Assembly (NCBI RefSeq): GCF_002860365.1
Contig: NZ_NMWT01000003.1
Span: forward strand, 1 to 64,000
Direction: 5' to 3'
From: Bifidobacterium parmae
Lineage (GTDB): Bacteria; Actinomycetota; Actinomycetes; Actinomycetales; Bifidobacteriaceae
Length of the DNA: 64,000 nt
This document shows, in pieces, positions 1 to 7,127 of this stretch. The notes beneath the pieces are model-generated. The model made no database searches. It was not told the DNA's origin and was given only the letters and a program-made list of their open reading frames with translations. The number at the start of each line of letters is the position of its first letter. Position 1 is the first letter of the stretch. Made by a program: the position numbers and the translations under genes.

Positions 1-102
1 CGTCGCCAGCGCGGCGGCGACGCCCCGCGCGACGCGCGTGCGCGCGCGGGACCGCCGGCGCGTGCGGCGCGGGCGATCGTCTCGATTGCGGATGGCCGTC
101 AT
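1..102 (-). CDS. N-terminal fragment of an unidentified gene running off the window
   Basis: An ATG at 102-100 on the minus strand is preceded by a good Shine-Dalgarno (GGAGG, about 3 nt away), and the frame stays open for 34 codons to the window edge. The visible protein starts MTAIRNRDDRPRRTRRRS, is very Arg-rich, and then turns hydrophobic (VAAALAT). This looks like a basic N-region ahead of a signal peptide or membrane anchor. The start lies just 8 nt beyond the stop of the corA-like gene, so the two probably share a transcript. Too little is visible to assign a function. Confidence 0.5.
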   Translation of the reverse strand, partial: MTAIRNRDDRPRRTRRRSRARTRVARGVAAALAT

Positions 103-110
103 ACGCCTCC

Positions 111-1061
111 TCACTTGAACATGCGCGAGCGGGTGAGGAACCAGGTGACGGCGACGGAGAGGGCCACGGAGATGAGGATGATGACGGCGAAGCCCCATGA
201 CTTGTCGGTCAATGGCATGCCGAGCATGCCGTCCTGGAAGTTCATGCCGTACATGGAGAAGATGAGCGTCGGGATGGACAGCGTGATGGAGATGATCGTG
301 AAGATGCGCATCACGTTGTTCAGGTTGTTGGACACGATCGAGGCGAACGCGTCGGTCATGTTCGCGAGAACGCCGCTGTAGATGTTGGCCATCTCGATGG
401 CCTGTTTGTTCTCGGTGATGACGTCGTCGAGCAGGTCCTCGTCGTCCGGGTACTGCTTGATGCGCTGCAGGGTGGTGAGCTTCTCCATCACGATCTCGTT
501 CGATTTGAGGGAGGTCGTGAAGTAGACCAAGGTCTTGGAGAGCTCCATGAGCATCACGATCTCGCGGTTCTGCATCGAGTGGCGCAGCTTGAGTTCGAGC
601 TTGTCGCTCTCGCGGTCGATGATGCGCAGGTAGCGCAGGTACATGGTGGCGTTGCGGTAGAGGATCTGCAGGATGAACCGCGAGTGCATGTACGTGTTGA
701 ACCCGCGGATCGTGCCCTCCATGAACGGGTGGAGCACGGGCGTGTCCTGCATGCACACGGTGATGATGAGATGCTCGGTGACGATGATCGACAACGGGAT
801 GGTCTCGTACCAGTCGCGTCCGCCGCGCTCCTCGACGGTCGGGATGTCGACGATGACCATCGTGTAGTCGTCTTCGACGTCGACGCGGGACCTCTCCTCG
901 TCATCGAGCGGCGCGCGCAGGTCGGCGAGGTCGACGCCGGTCTCGGAGGCGACGGTGGCGAGCTCCACGTCGGTGGGTTCGCTCAGGCACAGCCATGAGC
1001 CGTTCTCCGGTTTGTCGACCCGCTCCACTTGGCCGTTAATGGTGCTGAACATCCTCAACAT
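111..1061 (-). CDS. CorA-family magnesium/divalent cation transporter
   Basis: A 316-aa protein of the CorA family (pentameric Mg2+/Co2+ channel of the cytoplasmic membrane). The signature GMN follows the first C-terminal transmembrane helix (MYGMNF, GMN at about residues 272-274), and a second helix ends the protein before a basic tail. The long N-terminal soluble part has the alpha/beta plus long-helix character of CorA. I chose the ATG at 1061 because GGGTGAAGAG precedes it; the frame continues upstream to 1136 without a better start. A further in-frame ATG lies at 1052. A TAGACT hexamer at 1124-1129 (minus) could be the -10. Substrate preference cannot be read from the sequence. Confidence 0.9.
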   Translation of the reverse strand: MLRMFSTINGQVERVDKPENGSWLCLSEPTDVELATVASETGVDLADLRAPLDDEERSRVDVEDDYTMVIVDIPTVEERGGRDWYETIPLSIIVTEHLIITVCMQDTPVLHPFMEGTIRGFNTYMHSRFILQILYRNATMYLRYLRIIDRESDKLELKLRHSMQNREIVMLMELSKTLVYFTTSLKSNEIVMEKLTTLQRIKQYPDDEDLLDDVITENKQAIEMANIYSGVLANMTDAFASIVSNNLNNVMRIFTIISITLSIPTLIFSMYGMNFQDGMLGMPLTDKSWGFAVIILISVALSVAVTWFLTRSRMFK

Positions 1062-1209
1062 CGTCTCTTCACCCGCCTTTCGCCGCGTCCGTCCAATCGG
1101 GGCCCTCCCCGAAAACCTCGACAAGTCTAGTCCCATGTGCGGGACGTGTGCCGACGGGGTCCACCCGTGCGGTTGAATTCGCGGTGAATTCGCGGGAACC
1201 GGCCCGTCG

Positions 1210-2055
1210 TCACCAGTTGATCGGCTGCCAGTCGGGCATGTGCGGGCCCCTGAGTTCGGCGGGGCCGTTCTCCCAGTCGCCGAGGTTCGCGATGGCGGGC
1301 CCCTGGTTGTGTTCGACGAGGTCGAACATCGGCTCGGCCGCGGGCTTCCCGTTGACCGTGTGGCGTACGGCGAGACGGCTCCAGCAGGCGTTGCGCATCG
1401 AGCCGACCGCGTTCATGCCGTCCGGGTCGAGGCCGAGCAGTTCGCTGATCGTCGCGACGATCCACGAGCCGTGCCCGACGAGCATCAGCGTGACGGGCCG
1501 TTCGCCCGCATAGGCGGGGTCGGCGATGATGTCGCGCACGGCCTTCGCGCCGCGCTCCCCCACGGCCCGGCGGCTTTCGACCCCGTAGGCGGTCTCGCCA
1601 CCCTCATGCCGCTTCCACGAGGCGTAGGCCTCGGCGTCCACCGCGCGCACCTCGTCGCGCGTCAGTCCCTCCCATTGACCGAAGGAGCGTTCGCGCAGAC
1701 GCGGGTCGGGCGTGACGTCGAGGCCAAGGATGTCGGCGAAGGCGTGCGCGGTCTGCATGGCGCGGAACAGGTCGGAGCTGATGACGGCCATGCGCCGGCG
1801 GGCGGCGGGCGCCTCCTCGTATTCGAACGTGCGGGTCCGCTCCCTCGCCTCGGGCCCCGGCTGCGGGATCGACGCGGGATCGTCGGCGAGACGGCTCACC
1901 TTCGCCCAGTAGTAGCGGGCGGCGAGCGCGAGCGCGGACTGGTCGGCCTGCCATTGGCCGACGATGTCGAGCGGTATGTCGATCTGCCCCTGCAATCGGC
2001 GTTGGAGATTGTAGTTCGTGCGTCCGTGCCTGAGCATCACGATTTCGTCGATCAT
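1210..2055 (-). CDS. histidine phosphatase family protein (phosphoglycerate mutase-like)
   Basis: A 281-aa member of the branch-2 histidine phosphatase superfamily. The catalytic RHG motif is in LRHGRTNY (R9-H10-G11). A second catalytic histidine is in VGHGSW, and GQIDIPLD is the usual third block after RHG. These enzymes form a phosphohistidine intermediate on the first His; the substrate is unknown. The start ATG at 2055 places RHG at the very N-terminus as in the family, and AAGGA precedes it; the longer open frame to 2268 encodes Arg-rich shadow sequence. It is divergent from the methyltransferase gene at 2165. A paralogue with the same GQxDIPLD block and a similar C-terminal (N/H)xGPAIA segment lies at 8823-9536. 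Confidence 0.88.
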   Translation of the reverse strand: MIDEIVMLRHGRTNYNLQRRLQGQIDIPLDIVGQWQADQSALALAARYYWAKVSRLADDPASIPQPGPEARERTRTFEYEEAPAARRRMAVISSDLFRAMQTAHAFADILGLDVTPDPRLRERSFGQWEGLTRDEVRAVDAEAYASWKRHEGGETAYGVESRRAVGERGAKAVRDIIADPAYAGERPVTLMLVGHGSWIVATISELLGLDPDGMNAVGSMRNACWSRLAVRHTVNGKPAAEPMFDLVEHNQGPAIANLGDWENGPAELRGPHMPDWQPINW

Positions 2056-2152
2056 CGTCGGTCCTTTCCGTCGCCTGCGGCCCTGCCGCCGTCCACGTTC
2101 CAGCTTCCCACATGCCCGCCACTGCCGCCGCCGCGGCGCGCCGGGCCGCCGG

Positions 2153-2158
2153 TACAAT
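2153..2158 (+). promoter_or_regulatory. -10 element placing the start codon at +1 (leaderless)
   Basis: TACAAT matches the sigma-A -10 consensus at 5 of 6 positions. Six bases separate it from GTG at 2165, so transcription should begin at or next to the start codon. No clear -35 is seen. Confidence 0.5.
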
Positions 2159-2164
2159 GGAGCG

Positions 2165-3457
2165 GTGTTGATTTCGGATGCCACGCGCGCCTTCGCCCGC
2201 GCGCATAGGGATGAGGACGTGCGCGACCTCGCGCTGCACGCGAAGCCGGGGCCGTACGTGGACCTCACGGCCGCGCTGGAGCAGATCGCCGGGTTCCGGA
2301 CGGCGCGCGTGAAACTGCCCGGTTGGGCGGCATGCGAGGACGTCGTCTATCCGCCGCATCTGGCGATGGAGCAGTGCTCGTCGGAGGCGACGGCACGCTA
2401 CAAGGCGGATGTCGCGCGGCGGATCGTCGCGGGCGACGCCGGCGACGCGGCCGCCGGGAACGCCGCGGCGGGCGAGCCGACGACGCTGATCGACTTCACC
2501 GGCGGTTTCGGCGTGGATTGCTCGTATATGGCGCGCGTGTTCGACCGCGCGGTCTACGTGGAGCGGCAGGAGCATCTGTGCGAGCTGGCCGCGCACAACC
2601 TGCCGGCGTTGGGGCTCGTGCACGCGCGCGTCGTGAACGACGACGCGGCTGCGTATCTTGCGACGTTGCCGGATGATGCGGCGACGATGGCGTTCCTCGA
2701 TCCGGCGCGGCGTGACGCGCACGGCGCGCGCACGTACGCGATCGCCGACTGCACGCCGGACGTGCTGGGATTGATCGACCGGCTGCTCGCCGTCGCCCCG
2801 CATGTGATGGTGAAGCTCTCCCCGATGCTCGACTGGCATAAGACGGTCGCCGATTTCGCGGGGCGCGTGCATGAGGTGCATATCGTGTCCGTCGCCAACG
2901 AGTGCAAGGAGCTGCTGCTCGTCGTCGGCCGCGACGTGTGCGCCGCGTCGCGGGTCTTCTGCGTGAACGACGGTCAGGCATTGGCGTTCGACGCAGGCGG
3001 CGACGGGAATGATGGAAACGATGCCGCGATTGGTGACGGCGAGACCGGACAGGACGCCCGTATCGCCGATCCCGCCGATTCCGCCGATTCCGGTTCGTGG
3101 CGGTATCTCTATGAGCCGAACGCGTCGATCATGAAGGCGGGCTGCTTCTCCCTGCTCGCACGCCGCTTCGCCGTCGCTCCGGTCGCACGCGACAGCCACC
3201 TGTTCGTCTCAGCGGAGCCGGCCGCGGACTTCCCGGGCCGCGCGTTCGAGGTCGACGCGGTCGCCACGATGAACAAGAAGGAGCTGAAGCGCCTGACGGA
3301 CGGGCTCACGCACGCGAACATCGCCACACGCAACTTCCCGATTCCGGTCGCAGCGCTGAGGAGAAAGCTCAAGCTCAAGGACGGCGGCGACGCCTACCTG
3401 TTCGCCACCACCGACGCCGCCGGCCGCCACATCGTCATCCGTTCCCACAAGCGATAA
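2165..3457 (+). CDS. class I SAM-dependent methyltransferase, THUMP-like
   Basis: A 430-aa protein with a Rossmann-type SAM site: motif I LIDFTGGFGVD begins at about residue 108. MAFLDPARRD (about 175-184) occupies the place of the catalytic/motif IV segment. Actinobacterial proteins of this kind are annotated as THUMP-like methyltransferases and are presumed to act on RNA, but the target is not known. An insertion at about residues 279-315 is rich in Gly, Asp and Ala and is probably a disordered loop. The start is GTG 2165 or TTG 2168; the first ATG upstream would fuse unrelated Arg-rich sequence. GGAG sits only 2-5 nt from these starts, but the -10 at 2153 argues for a leaderless message. 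Confidence 0.8.
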   Translation: MLISDATRAFARAHRDEDVRDLALHAKPGPYVDLTAALEQIAGFRTARVKLPGWAACEDVVYPPHLAMEQCSSEATARYKADVARRIVAGDAGDAAAGNAAAGEPTTLIDFTGGFGVDCSYMARVFDRAVYVERQEHLCELAAHNLPALGLVHARVVNDDAAAYLATLPDDAATMAFLDPARRDAHGARTYAIADCTPDVLGLIDRLLAVAPHVMVKLSPMLDWHKTVADFAGRVHEVHIVSVANECKELLLVVGRDVCAASRVFCVNDGQALAFDAGGDGNDGNDAAIGDGETGQDARIADPADSADSGSWRYLYEPNASIMKAGCFSLLARRFAVAPVARDSHLFVSAEPAADFPGRAFEVDAVATMNKKELKRLTDGLTHANIATRNFPIPVAALRRKLKLKDGGDAYLFATTDAAGRHIVIRSHKR

Positions 3458-3655
3458 GCCGGCTTTTCGCATTTGGCGTGCAGGGGTCGGCCGCCGTCCC
3501 GATTGTTGCAGCGGATGGGTCGAACTCACGAATCGCAGGCATCCGTTCGAGATAAGCGGGGCGCGTAGCCGTGCGAAGGCTCCCGTCGTACAAGCCGGGC
3601 CATCGAATCATCCGGCAAGGCCATCCTGATTCGCCACGCAACCCGATAGAGGCCT

Positions 3656-3956
3656 GTTTTCCGGTTGGGTGCGAGGATCAGGCTCCCCCTCAACCTTGTG
3701 GAGGCGGGTTTGCGGGTTACGGGAGAACACGAATCCGAGTCGGGACTTGGCGCACGTGGGCCGTGTACGCGCGAAACCGCCATTTTCCAAGGATTGTCGG
3801 TTCGGAGGGTTTCGCCACTCAACCATGATTCGACCGTTCACGGCGTTGAGTGGCGAACCGGCCTCCCACTCAACCCCGAAAATGGGCGATTGCAGGTTGA
3901 GGGACAGCCTATTCCTCGCACCCAACATGGGAAACGGCGTAAGACGGGTTGAGGGA
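3656..3956. repeat. imperfect long inverted repeat built from CTCAACC motifs
   Basis: The segment starting GGTTGGGTGCGAGG at about 3663 is answered on the opposite strand near 3930-3900 by TGTTGGGTGCGAGG. Both continue through an A/T-variable part to a CCCTCAACC block, giving arms of about 40 bp at roughly 80% identity. Between them, TTCGCCACTCAAC (3811-3823) and GTTGAGTGGCGAA (3845-3857) form a perfect 13-bp inverted repeat with a 21-nt loop. Further GGTTGAGGG copies lie at about 3895 and 3947. Confidence 0.65.
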
Positions 3957-3959
3957 AAG

Positions 3960-3996
3960 GTTCCCGGCCACCCGCCCGAGGCGGGTGGCCGGGAAC
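3960..3996. terminator. perfect 17-bp hairpin with 3-nt loop (terminator-like)
   Basis: GTTCCCGGCCACCCGCC, loop CGA, then its exact complement. The stem is extremely stable. No T-run follows on either strand, so it may be an intrinsic terminator of non-canonical form or the end of the repeat element beside it. Confidence 0.5.
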
Positions 3997-4157
3997 ACGA
4001 TGAACGAGGACCACACAGACCACTCACAATCGAAAGGGCCCGAATCTGCAACACCATACGGCGAAATCATGCGATCTGTGAAGCCCGGCACCGTGACGAG
4101 CGCTTCCTTCGAGAGAAAAACCGGTCCACTATTCTCCTTCGGCTGGGTTTCGCCGCG

Positions 4158-4409
4158 TCAGTCGACGATCATATCGGAGCGGACCCGCTCGGGGCGATGT
4201 CCATACCGTTCGGCCACGTGGGGGGCTCCGGCCACCAATCGAACACCTTGGGAAACCGACTGGTTCCGCAATGCACGGAAGTCACCTTTATCGAGGTATT
4301 GCGACATGTCGAACACGCCCCGCGCCCCGTCGGAGCAGACGACCCTCAACTTGTACCCGTCCAGCGGAGTCACTTCAGTCACATCACACAGATAATCCAG
4401 GAATGACAT
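4158..4409 (-). CDS. DUF2442 domain-containing protein
   Basis: An 83-aa protein matching the small DUF2442 family (VTEVTPLDGYKLRVVCSDG near the N-terminus, then FRALRN and ERYGH). Members are often encoded next to DUF4160 proteins, as here, and such pairs have been suggested to behave like toxin-antitoxin modules, but the function is not established. The start ATG at 4409 has AGGAG about 8 nt upstream; the frame is open to 4475 but without a better site. It follows the DUF4160 reading frame by 11 nt, so the two are one transcriptional unit. Confidence 0.75.
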   Translation of the reverse strand: MSFLDYLCDVTEVTPLDGYKLRVVCSDGARGVFDMSQYLDKGDFRALRNQSVSQGVRLVAGAPHVAERYGHRPERVRSDMIVD

Positions 4410-4420
4410 ATCCGTCTCTC

Positions 4421-4679
4421 CTATCGCAGCGGTTCGATACGCATCGGCTGTTCGCCGGCGTGACAGACTTCCCATGAGGCCTTGAGCTCATCCTCGTGAA
4501 TCGCCGCCCACGCCGATACAAGCCGGTGCTGCTTACGCGGCAATTCTCCCGACAGCACATCACCTTCCAATGAATACACGGCCTTCGCGCCCTGATATTC
4601 GACGTGCATTTGTGGCGGACTATGGTCGTCCGCATACATGCGGACGATGATGCCGTAGAACACGGCTCACAATCGGCAT
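4421..4679 (-). pseudogene. DUF4160 gene with a one-base frameshift near its start
   Basis: From 4661 to 4421 the frame encodes FYGIIVRMYADDHSPPQMHV and onward to IEPLR, a full DUF4160 core. Members normally begin MP(T/I)(I/V)S(R/F) directly before FYGI. Exactly that beginning, MPIVSR, is encoded from ATG 4679 with a strong AAGGAG 8 nt upstream, but one frame away: a single extra G near 4663 separates the two. Read as it stands, translation from ATG 4679 runs out of frame (VLRHHRPHVCGRP). The alternative is an in-frame GTG at 4663, which has no SD. I judge this a frameshifted gene or a sequencing error; the downstream DUF2442 partner is intact. Confidence 0.65.
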
Positions 4680-4804
4680 AGGACCCACTCCTTCCGATTC
4701 CGCTGCACCGCGAAATACTGTTGCATAACAGCTATCGTACATCGTGCCCAGGCGTTCAAGGCGAGTGCCAGACGCTGATTCCGACGAAGACCGCACCACC
4801 GTTG

Positions 4805-4834
4805 TTGCCGATTCTGCCCCTACCAAGGTATCCT
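4805..4834 (+). promoter_or_regulatory. candidate promoter for the leader ORF and the 4933 gene
   Basis: TTGCCG (4805-4810) and TATCCT (4829-4834) with an 18-nt spacer, giving a predicted start near 4841, just ahead of the leader ORF. The hexamers match the consensus at 3 and 4 positions, so this is weak evidence by itself. Confidence 0.35.
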
Positions 4835-4868
4835 GATATGTTTCCCTCTTTCAGGAAAGGAACACCGC

Positions 4869-4901
4869 ATGAGAACGGCATATCCGGTCTCTTTCGTCTA
4901 G
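4869..4901 (+). CDS. putative 10-residue leader peptide (upstream ORF)
   Basis: ATG 4869 opens a ten-codon frame, MRTAYPVSFV, closed by TAG at 4899-4901. AAAGGA lies 7 nt upstream, a ribosome binding site as good as that of the main gene. The stop codon lies inside the left arm of the hairpin at 4891-4922 that masks the next gene's SD. A ribosome terminating or pausing here would open that hairpin. The arrangement resembles translational attenuators such as those of erm genes, though the peptide shares no known stalling motif that I recognise. Confidence 0.5.
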   Translation: MRTAYPVSFV

Positions 4902-4922
4902 GCACCCACGCCTAGACGAAAG
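4891..4922 (+). promoter_or_regulatory. 13-bp perfect hairpin sequestering the SD of the 4933 gene
   Basis: CTTTCGTCTAGGC (4891-4903) pairs exactly with GCCTAGACGAAAG (4910-4922) around the loop ACCCAC. The right arm contains most of AAAGGA, the SD located 8 nt before ATG 4933. It could act as an RNA switch, or as a DNA palindrome for a repressor. Confidence 0.6.
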
Positions 4923-4932
4923 GAATCAATTC

Positions 4933-5280
4933 ATGTCCAGAACATATAAGGATCGTCCATATCGTCTCGCGGTACGCGAGGCACAGGAAGCCGGTTACGT
5001 CGTGCATGTTCCGTTCCGACCTTTGTTCGCGACGGCGTCCGCATGGTACACGGACGTGGATGGCTATGCTTACACGCGCCATAATCGGCGAATCCACTGG
5101 CCGCTCCGCAGGTTCTCGGATTGGCGATGGATCGAGGGCGATTGGACGACCGACTATGGCAATGCGCGCCAGATCCGCCAGCATCTGAAGATGGCGTGCC
5201 ATGACGCGAACAGCGGTCTCATGTCCGACGATTGGGACGACCCGGTCGTCTATCAGCGACGTCGCCGCTGGTATTGCTGA
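4933..5280 (+). CDS. hypothetical protein under a leader-ORF/hairpin control region
   Basis: A 115-aa protein beginning MSRTYKDRPYRLAVREAQEA. It is rich in Arg, Tyr and Trp, has no signal peptide or membrane segment, and ends RRRRWYC. I recognise no domain; the composition is compatible with a nucleic-acid-binding or phage/plasmid-type small protein, but that is a guess. SD AAGGA is 8 nt from ATG and is buried in the hairpin at 4891-4922. It stands alone between the DUF4160 remnant (opposite strand) and a convergent flavin-family gene. GC content is below that of neighbouring housekeeping genes. Confidence 0.65.
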   Translation: MSRTYKDRPYRLAVREAQEAGYVVHVPFRPLFATASAWYTDVDGYAYTRHNRRIHWPLRRFSDWRWIEGDWTTDYGNARQIRQHLKMACHDANSGLMSDDWDDPVVYQRRRRWYC

Positions 5281-5343
5281 GACGGGGCTGCCGGCGAGCG
5301 CATCCAACCCGTCTGACCGGCTGTGATCCGCCGCGACACGCGA

Positions 5344-5392
5344 CAGGGCCCCGGCCCGATGGATCGGAGACGATCATCGGACCGGGACCCTG
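5344..5392. terminator. hairpin between convergent genes
   Basis: CAGGG-CCCGG-CCGATG and CATCGG-CCGGG-CCCTG pair with two single mismatches around a loop of about 13 nt. It lies between the stops at 5280 (+) and 5432 (-), as a bidirectional terminator would, but no clear T-run follows. Confidence 0.45.
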
Positions 5393-5431
5393 CACGAAAA
5401 ACGGGAAACGGAAAAACGTATGCCGGAAGGC

Positions 5432-5836
5432 TCAGTCCTTCTCGATGGTCTTGCCGGCGGTGGGGCCGGAGGCGAGGTTCTGGATCTCGGTGACTTCGAG
5501 CACCGGGATGACGGCCGGCTTCTTCGTGCCCTTCTCCTCGGCGACCTTCACCTGCTCCTCGTAGATGGCGTCGTCGGAGTGCAGGGTCACGGTGCCGCGG
5601 AAGCGGTAGCCCTTCTTCTCGGCGAGGTTCGCGAACGCGATGACCAGCGGGGAGCCGTCCTTGAGGTTCTCGTAGGCCTGGCCGGCGGTGCGCTCGTGGT
5701 AGGCGATGTGGTTGTCGTCGAGCACGAACAGGCTCATCTTCGGGCCGAGGTCGAGCTGGCCGTCCTTGGAGACGGTGGAGATCCAGCCCAGGTTGTTCTC
5801 GATGAAGGTCTTCATCTCGGCGGTGATCGTTGCCAT
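5432..5836 (-). CDS. pyridoxamine 5'-phosphate oxidase-family flavin protein
   Basis: A 134-aa protein of the PNPOx-like split-barrel fold, which binds FMN (or another flavin or haem) as a dimer. Family features are the N-terminal helix, GWISTVSKDGQLDLGPKMS with the conserved small-residue turn, the hydrophobic strand pair LFVLDDNHIAYHERT, and PLVIAFANL followed by YRFRGTVTLH. The substrate is not predictable; many members are F420/FMN reductases or stress-associated proteins. Start ATG 5836 has AAAGGA 8 nt upstream; the longer frame to 6085 has no support. The gene is monocistronic, convergent with 4933-5280. Confidence 0.8.
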   Translation of the reverse strand: MATITAEMKTFIENNLGWISTVSKDGQLDLGPKMSLFVLDDNHIAYHERTAGQAYENLKDGSPLVIAFANLAEKKGYRFRGTVTLHSDDAIYEEQVKVAEEKGTKKPAVIPVLEVTEIQNLASGPTAGKTIEKD

Positions 5837-6002
5837 GGCAGTGTCCTTTCGTTGCAACGGACGGTTGTATCCGAACCCCACCTTACCCACTCCCCCGACG
5901 CGCCCGGCCGACCTCCGCTGTGAGCATGCACACATGGGCATGTCACGGCCGTGCGGGCCGTATCGTATGAGCGTCCGGCAACATTCGGGAAAGGAACGCC
6001 AA

Positions 6003-6944
6003 GTGGGTATGCGGATGGTCGAACGGTTCAACGCGCTGCGCAGTCGCTGGTCGCGCTCGTTCCCCCCGAATCTGGCGCGCATCATGCTGCTCGCGTGCGC
6101 GGCGCTGTGGGGCGGCAGCTATCTGCTCGCCAAGGTGGCGATGACCGCGATCCCGCCGCAATGGCTGATGGCGTTGCGCATGGCGGGCGCCTGCGCATGC
6201 ATGCTCGCCCTGTTCCACCGGCATATCCTGCCGGCGCTCAACCGGTCGATCATCATACCGGCGCTCGTGGTGGGCGTCACCTATTGGGGCACGATGGTCA
6301 CGCAGACCATCGGACTGAAGACGATCGACCCGGGGCGCAGCGCGTTCCTGACCGCCGCCTACTGCGTGCTCACGCCGTTCGCCACATGGATCGTCTCCCG
6401 CATCCGACCGAAGGCCATCAACCTGGTGGCCGGCGTGATCTGCCTCGTCGGCGTGGGCTTCGTCTCGCTCAAAAACGGCATGACGCTCTCCCTGTCCGTC
6501 GGCGACTGGCTGACGATCGGCACGGCCGTCGTCTTCTCGTTCAACCTCACCTGCCTCGGCGTGTACGCGAAACGCTTCGACCCGATCGCCGTCACCTTCG
6601 TGCAGTTCGCCGTGGCCGGCGTGCTGTTCGTCGCGGGAGCCGCGTTCACCGAACCGGCGCCCGACATGGCCTGGCTGGCGCCGCCCGTGGTGGCGAGCGT
6701 CCTCTACCTGTTCCTCGGGGCGACGATGAGCGCGCAGATCATGCAGAACATCGGCCTCGCGCACGTGCCCGCCTCGCAGGCGTCGATCATCATGTGCACG
6801 GAAAGCCTGTTCGCCGTCTCGTTCTCCGCCCTGTTCTGGGGCGAGAGGATCACGTGGAGCTCGCTGGTCGGCTTCGCGCTGATCTTCACGGCCGTGCTGC
6901 TGTCCGTCTTCAAGCCGACGCGCCACTCGCTGCACCGCAATTGA
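6003..6944 (+). CDS. EamA/DMT-family transporter
   Basis: A 313-aa polytopic membrane protein of the drug/metabolite transporter superfamily: about ten hydrophobic helices in two EamA repeats. The first repeat begins with ACAALWGGSYLLAKVAM and the second with the GTAVVFSFNLTC region. Such proteins export amino acids, metabolites or drugs; the cargo is not predictable. I favour GTG 6003 because AAAGGAA ends about 6 nt upstream; ATG 6009 in the same frame is the alternative. It shares an upstream region with the divergent flavin-family gene. Confidence 0.85.
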   Translation: MGMRMVERFNALRSRWSRSFPPNLARIMLLACAALWGGSYLLAKVAMTAIPPQWLMALRMAGACACMLALFHRHILPALNRSIIIPALVVGVTYWGTMVTQTIGLKTIDPGRSAFLTAAYCVLTPFATWIVSRIRPKAINLVAGVICLVGVGFVSLKNGMTLSLSVGDWLTIGTAVVFSFNLTCLGVYAKRFDPIAVTFVQFAVAGVLFVAGAAFTEPAPDMAWLAPPVVASVLYLFLGATMSAQIMQNIGLAHVPASQASIIMCTESLFAVSFSALFWGERITWSSLVGFALIFTAVLLSVFKPTRHSLHRN

Positions 6945-7127
6945 GCGGCGGCGGACAGCGGCGCGCCATGACGGCGGACAGGCCGCGCATGTAACGCCGA
7001 TATGTCGCTCCTGTGGAGATTCGCGCCGACATGTAAGCATTCTGAATCTTTCGCGTGTGCTTCAGGCGATTCCAAGCAGGTTTGGGTACGTTCTATCTTC
7101 GTGAAGAAGTTTTTCCAAGGCATATCG

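Larger units (their letters stand above)
3458..4157 (+). other. non-coding block with structured repeats, no convincing gene
   Basis: About 700 nt between the methyltransferase and the DUF2442 gene. Open frames here (for example 3608-4057 minus, 3669-4406 plus) overlap on both strands, lack ribosome binding sites and match no family I know. The block holds repeated CTCAACC/GGTTGAG motifs, several inverted repeats and a long perfect hairpin. Base composition is lower in GC than the flanking genes, as expected for acquired or decaying DNA. Confidence 0.6.

Noticed and set aside
3608-4057. A 149-codon minus-strand gene
   Set aside because: It is made of the inverted-repeat block and a hairpin, with no ribosome binding site; competing frames on the other strand look equally good.
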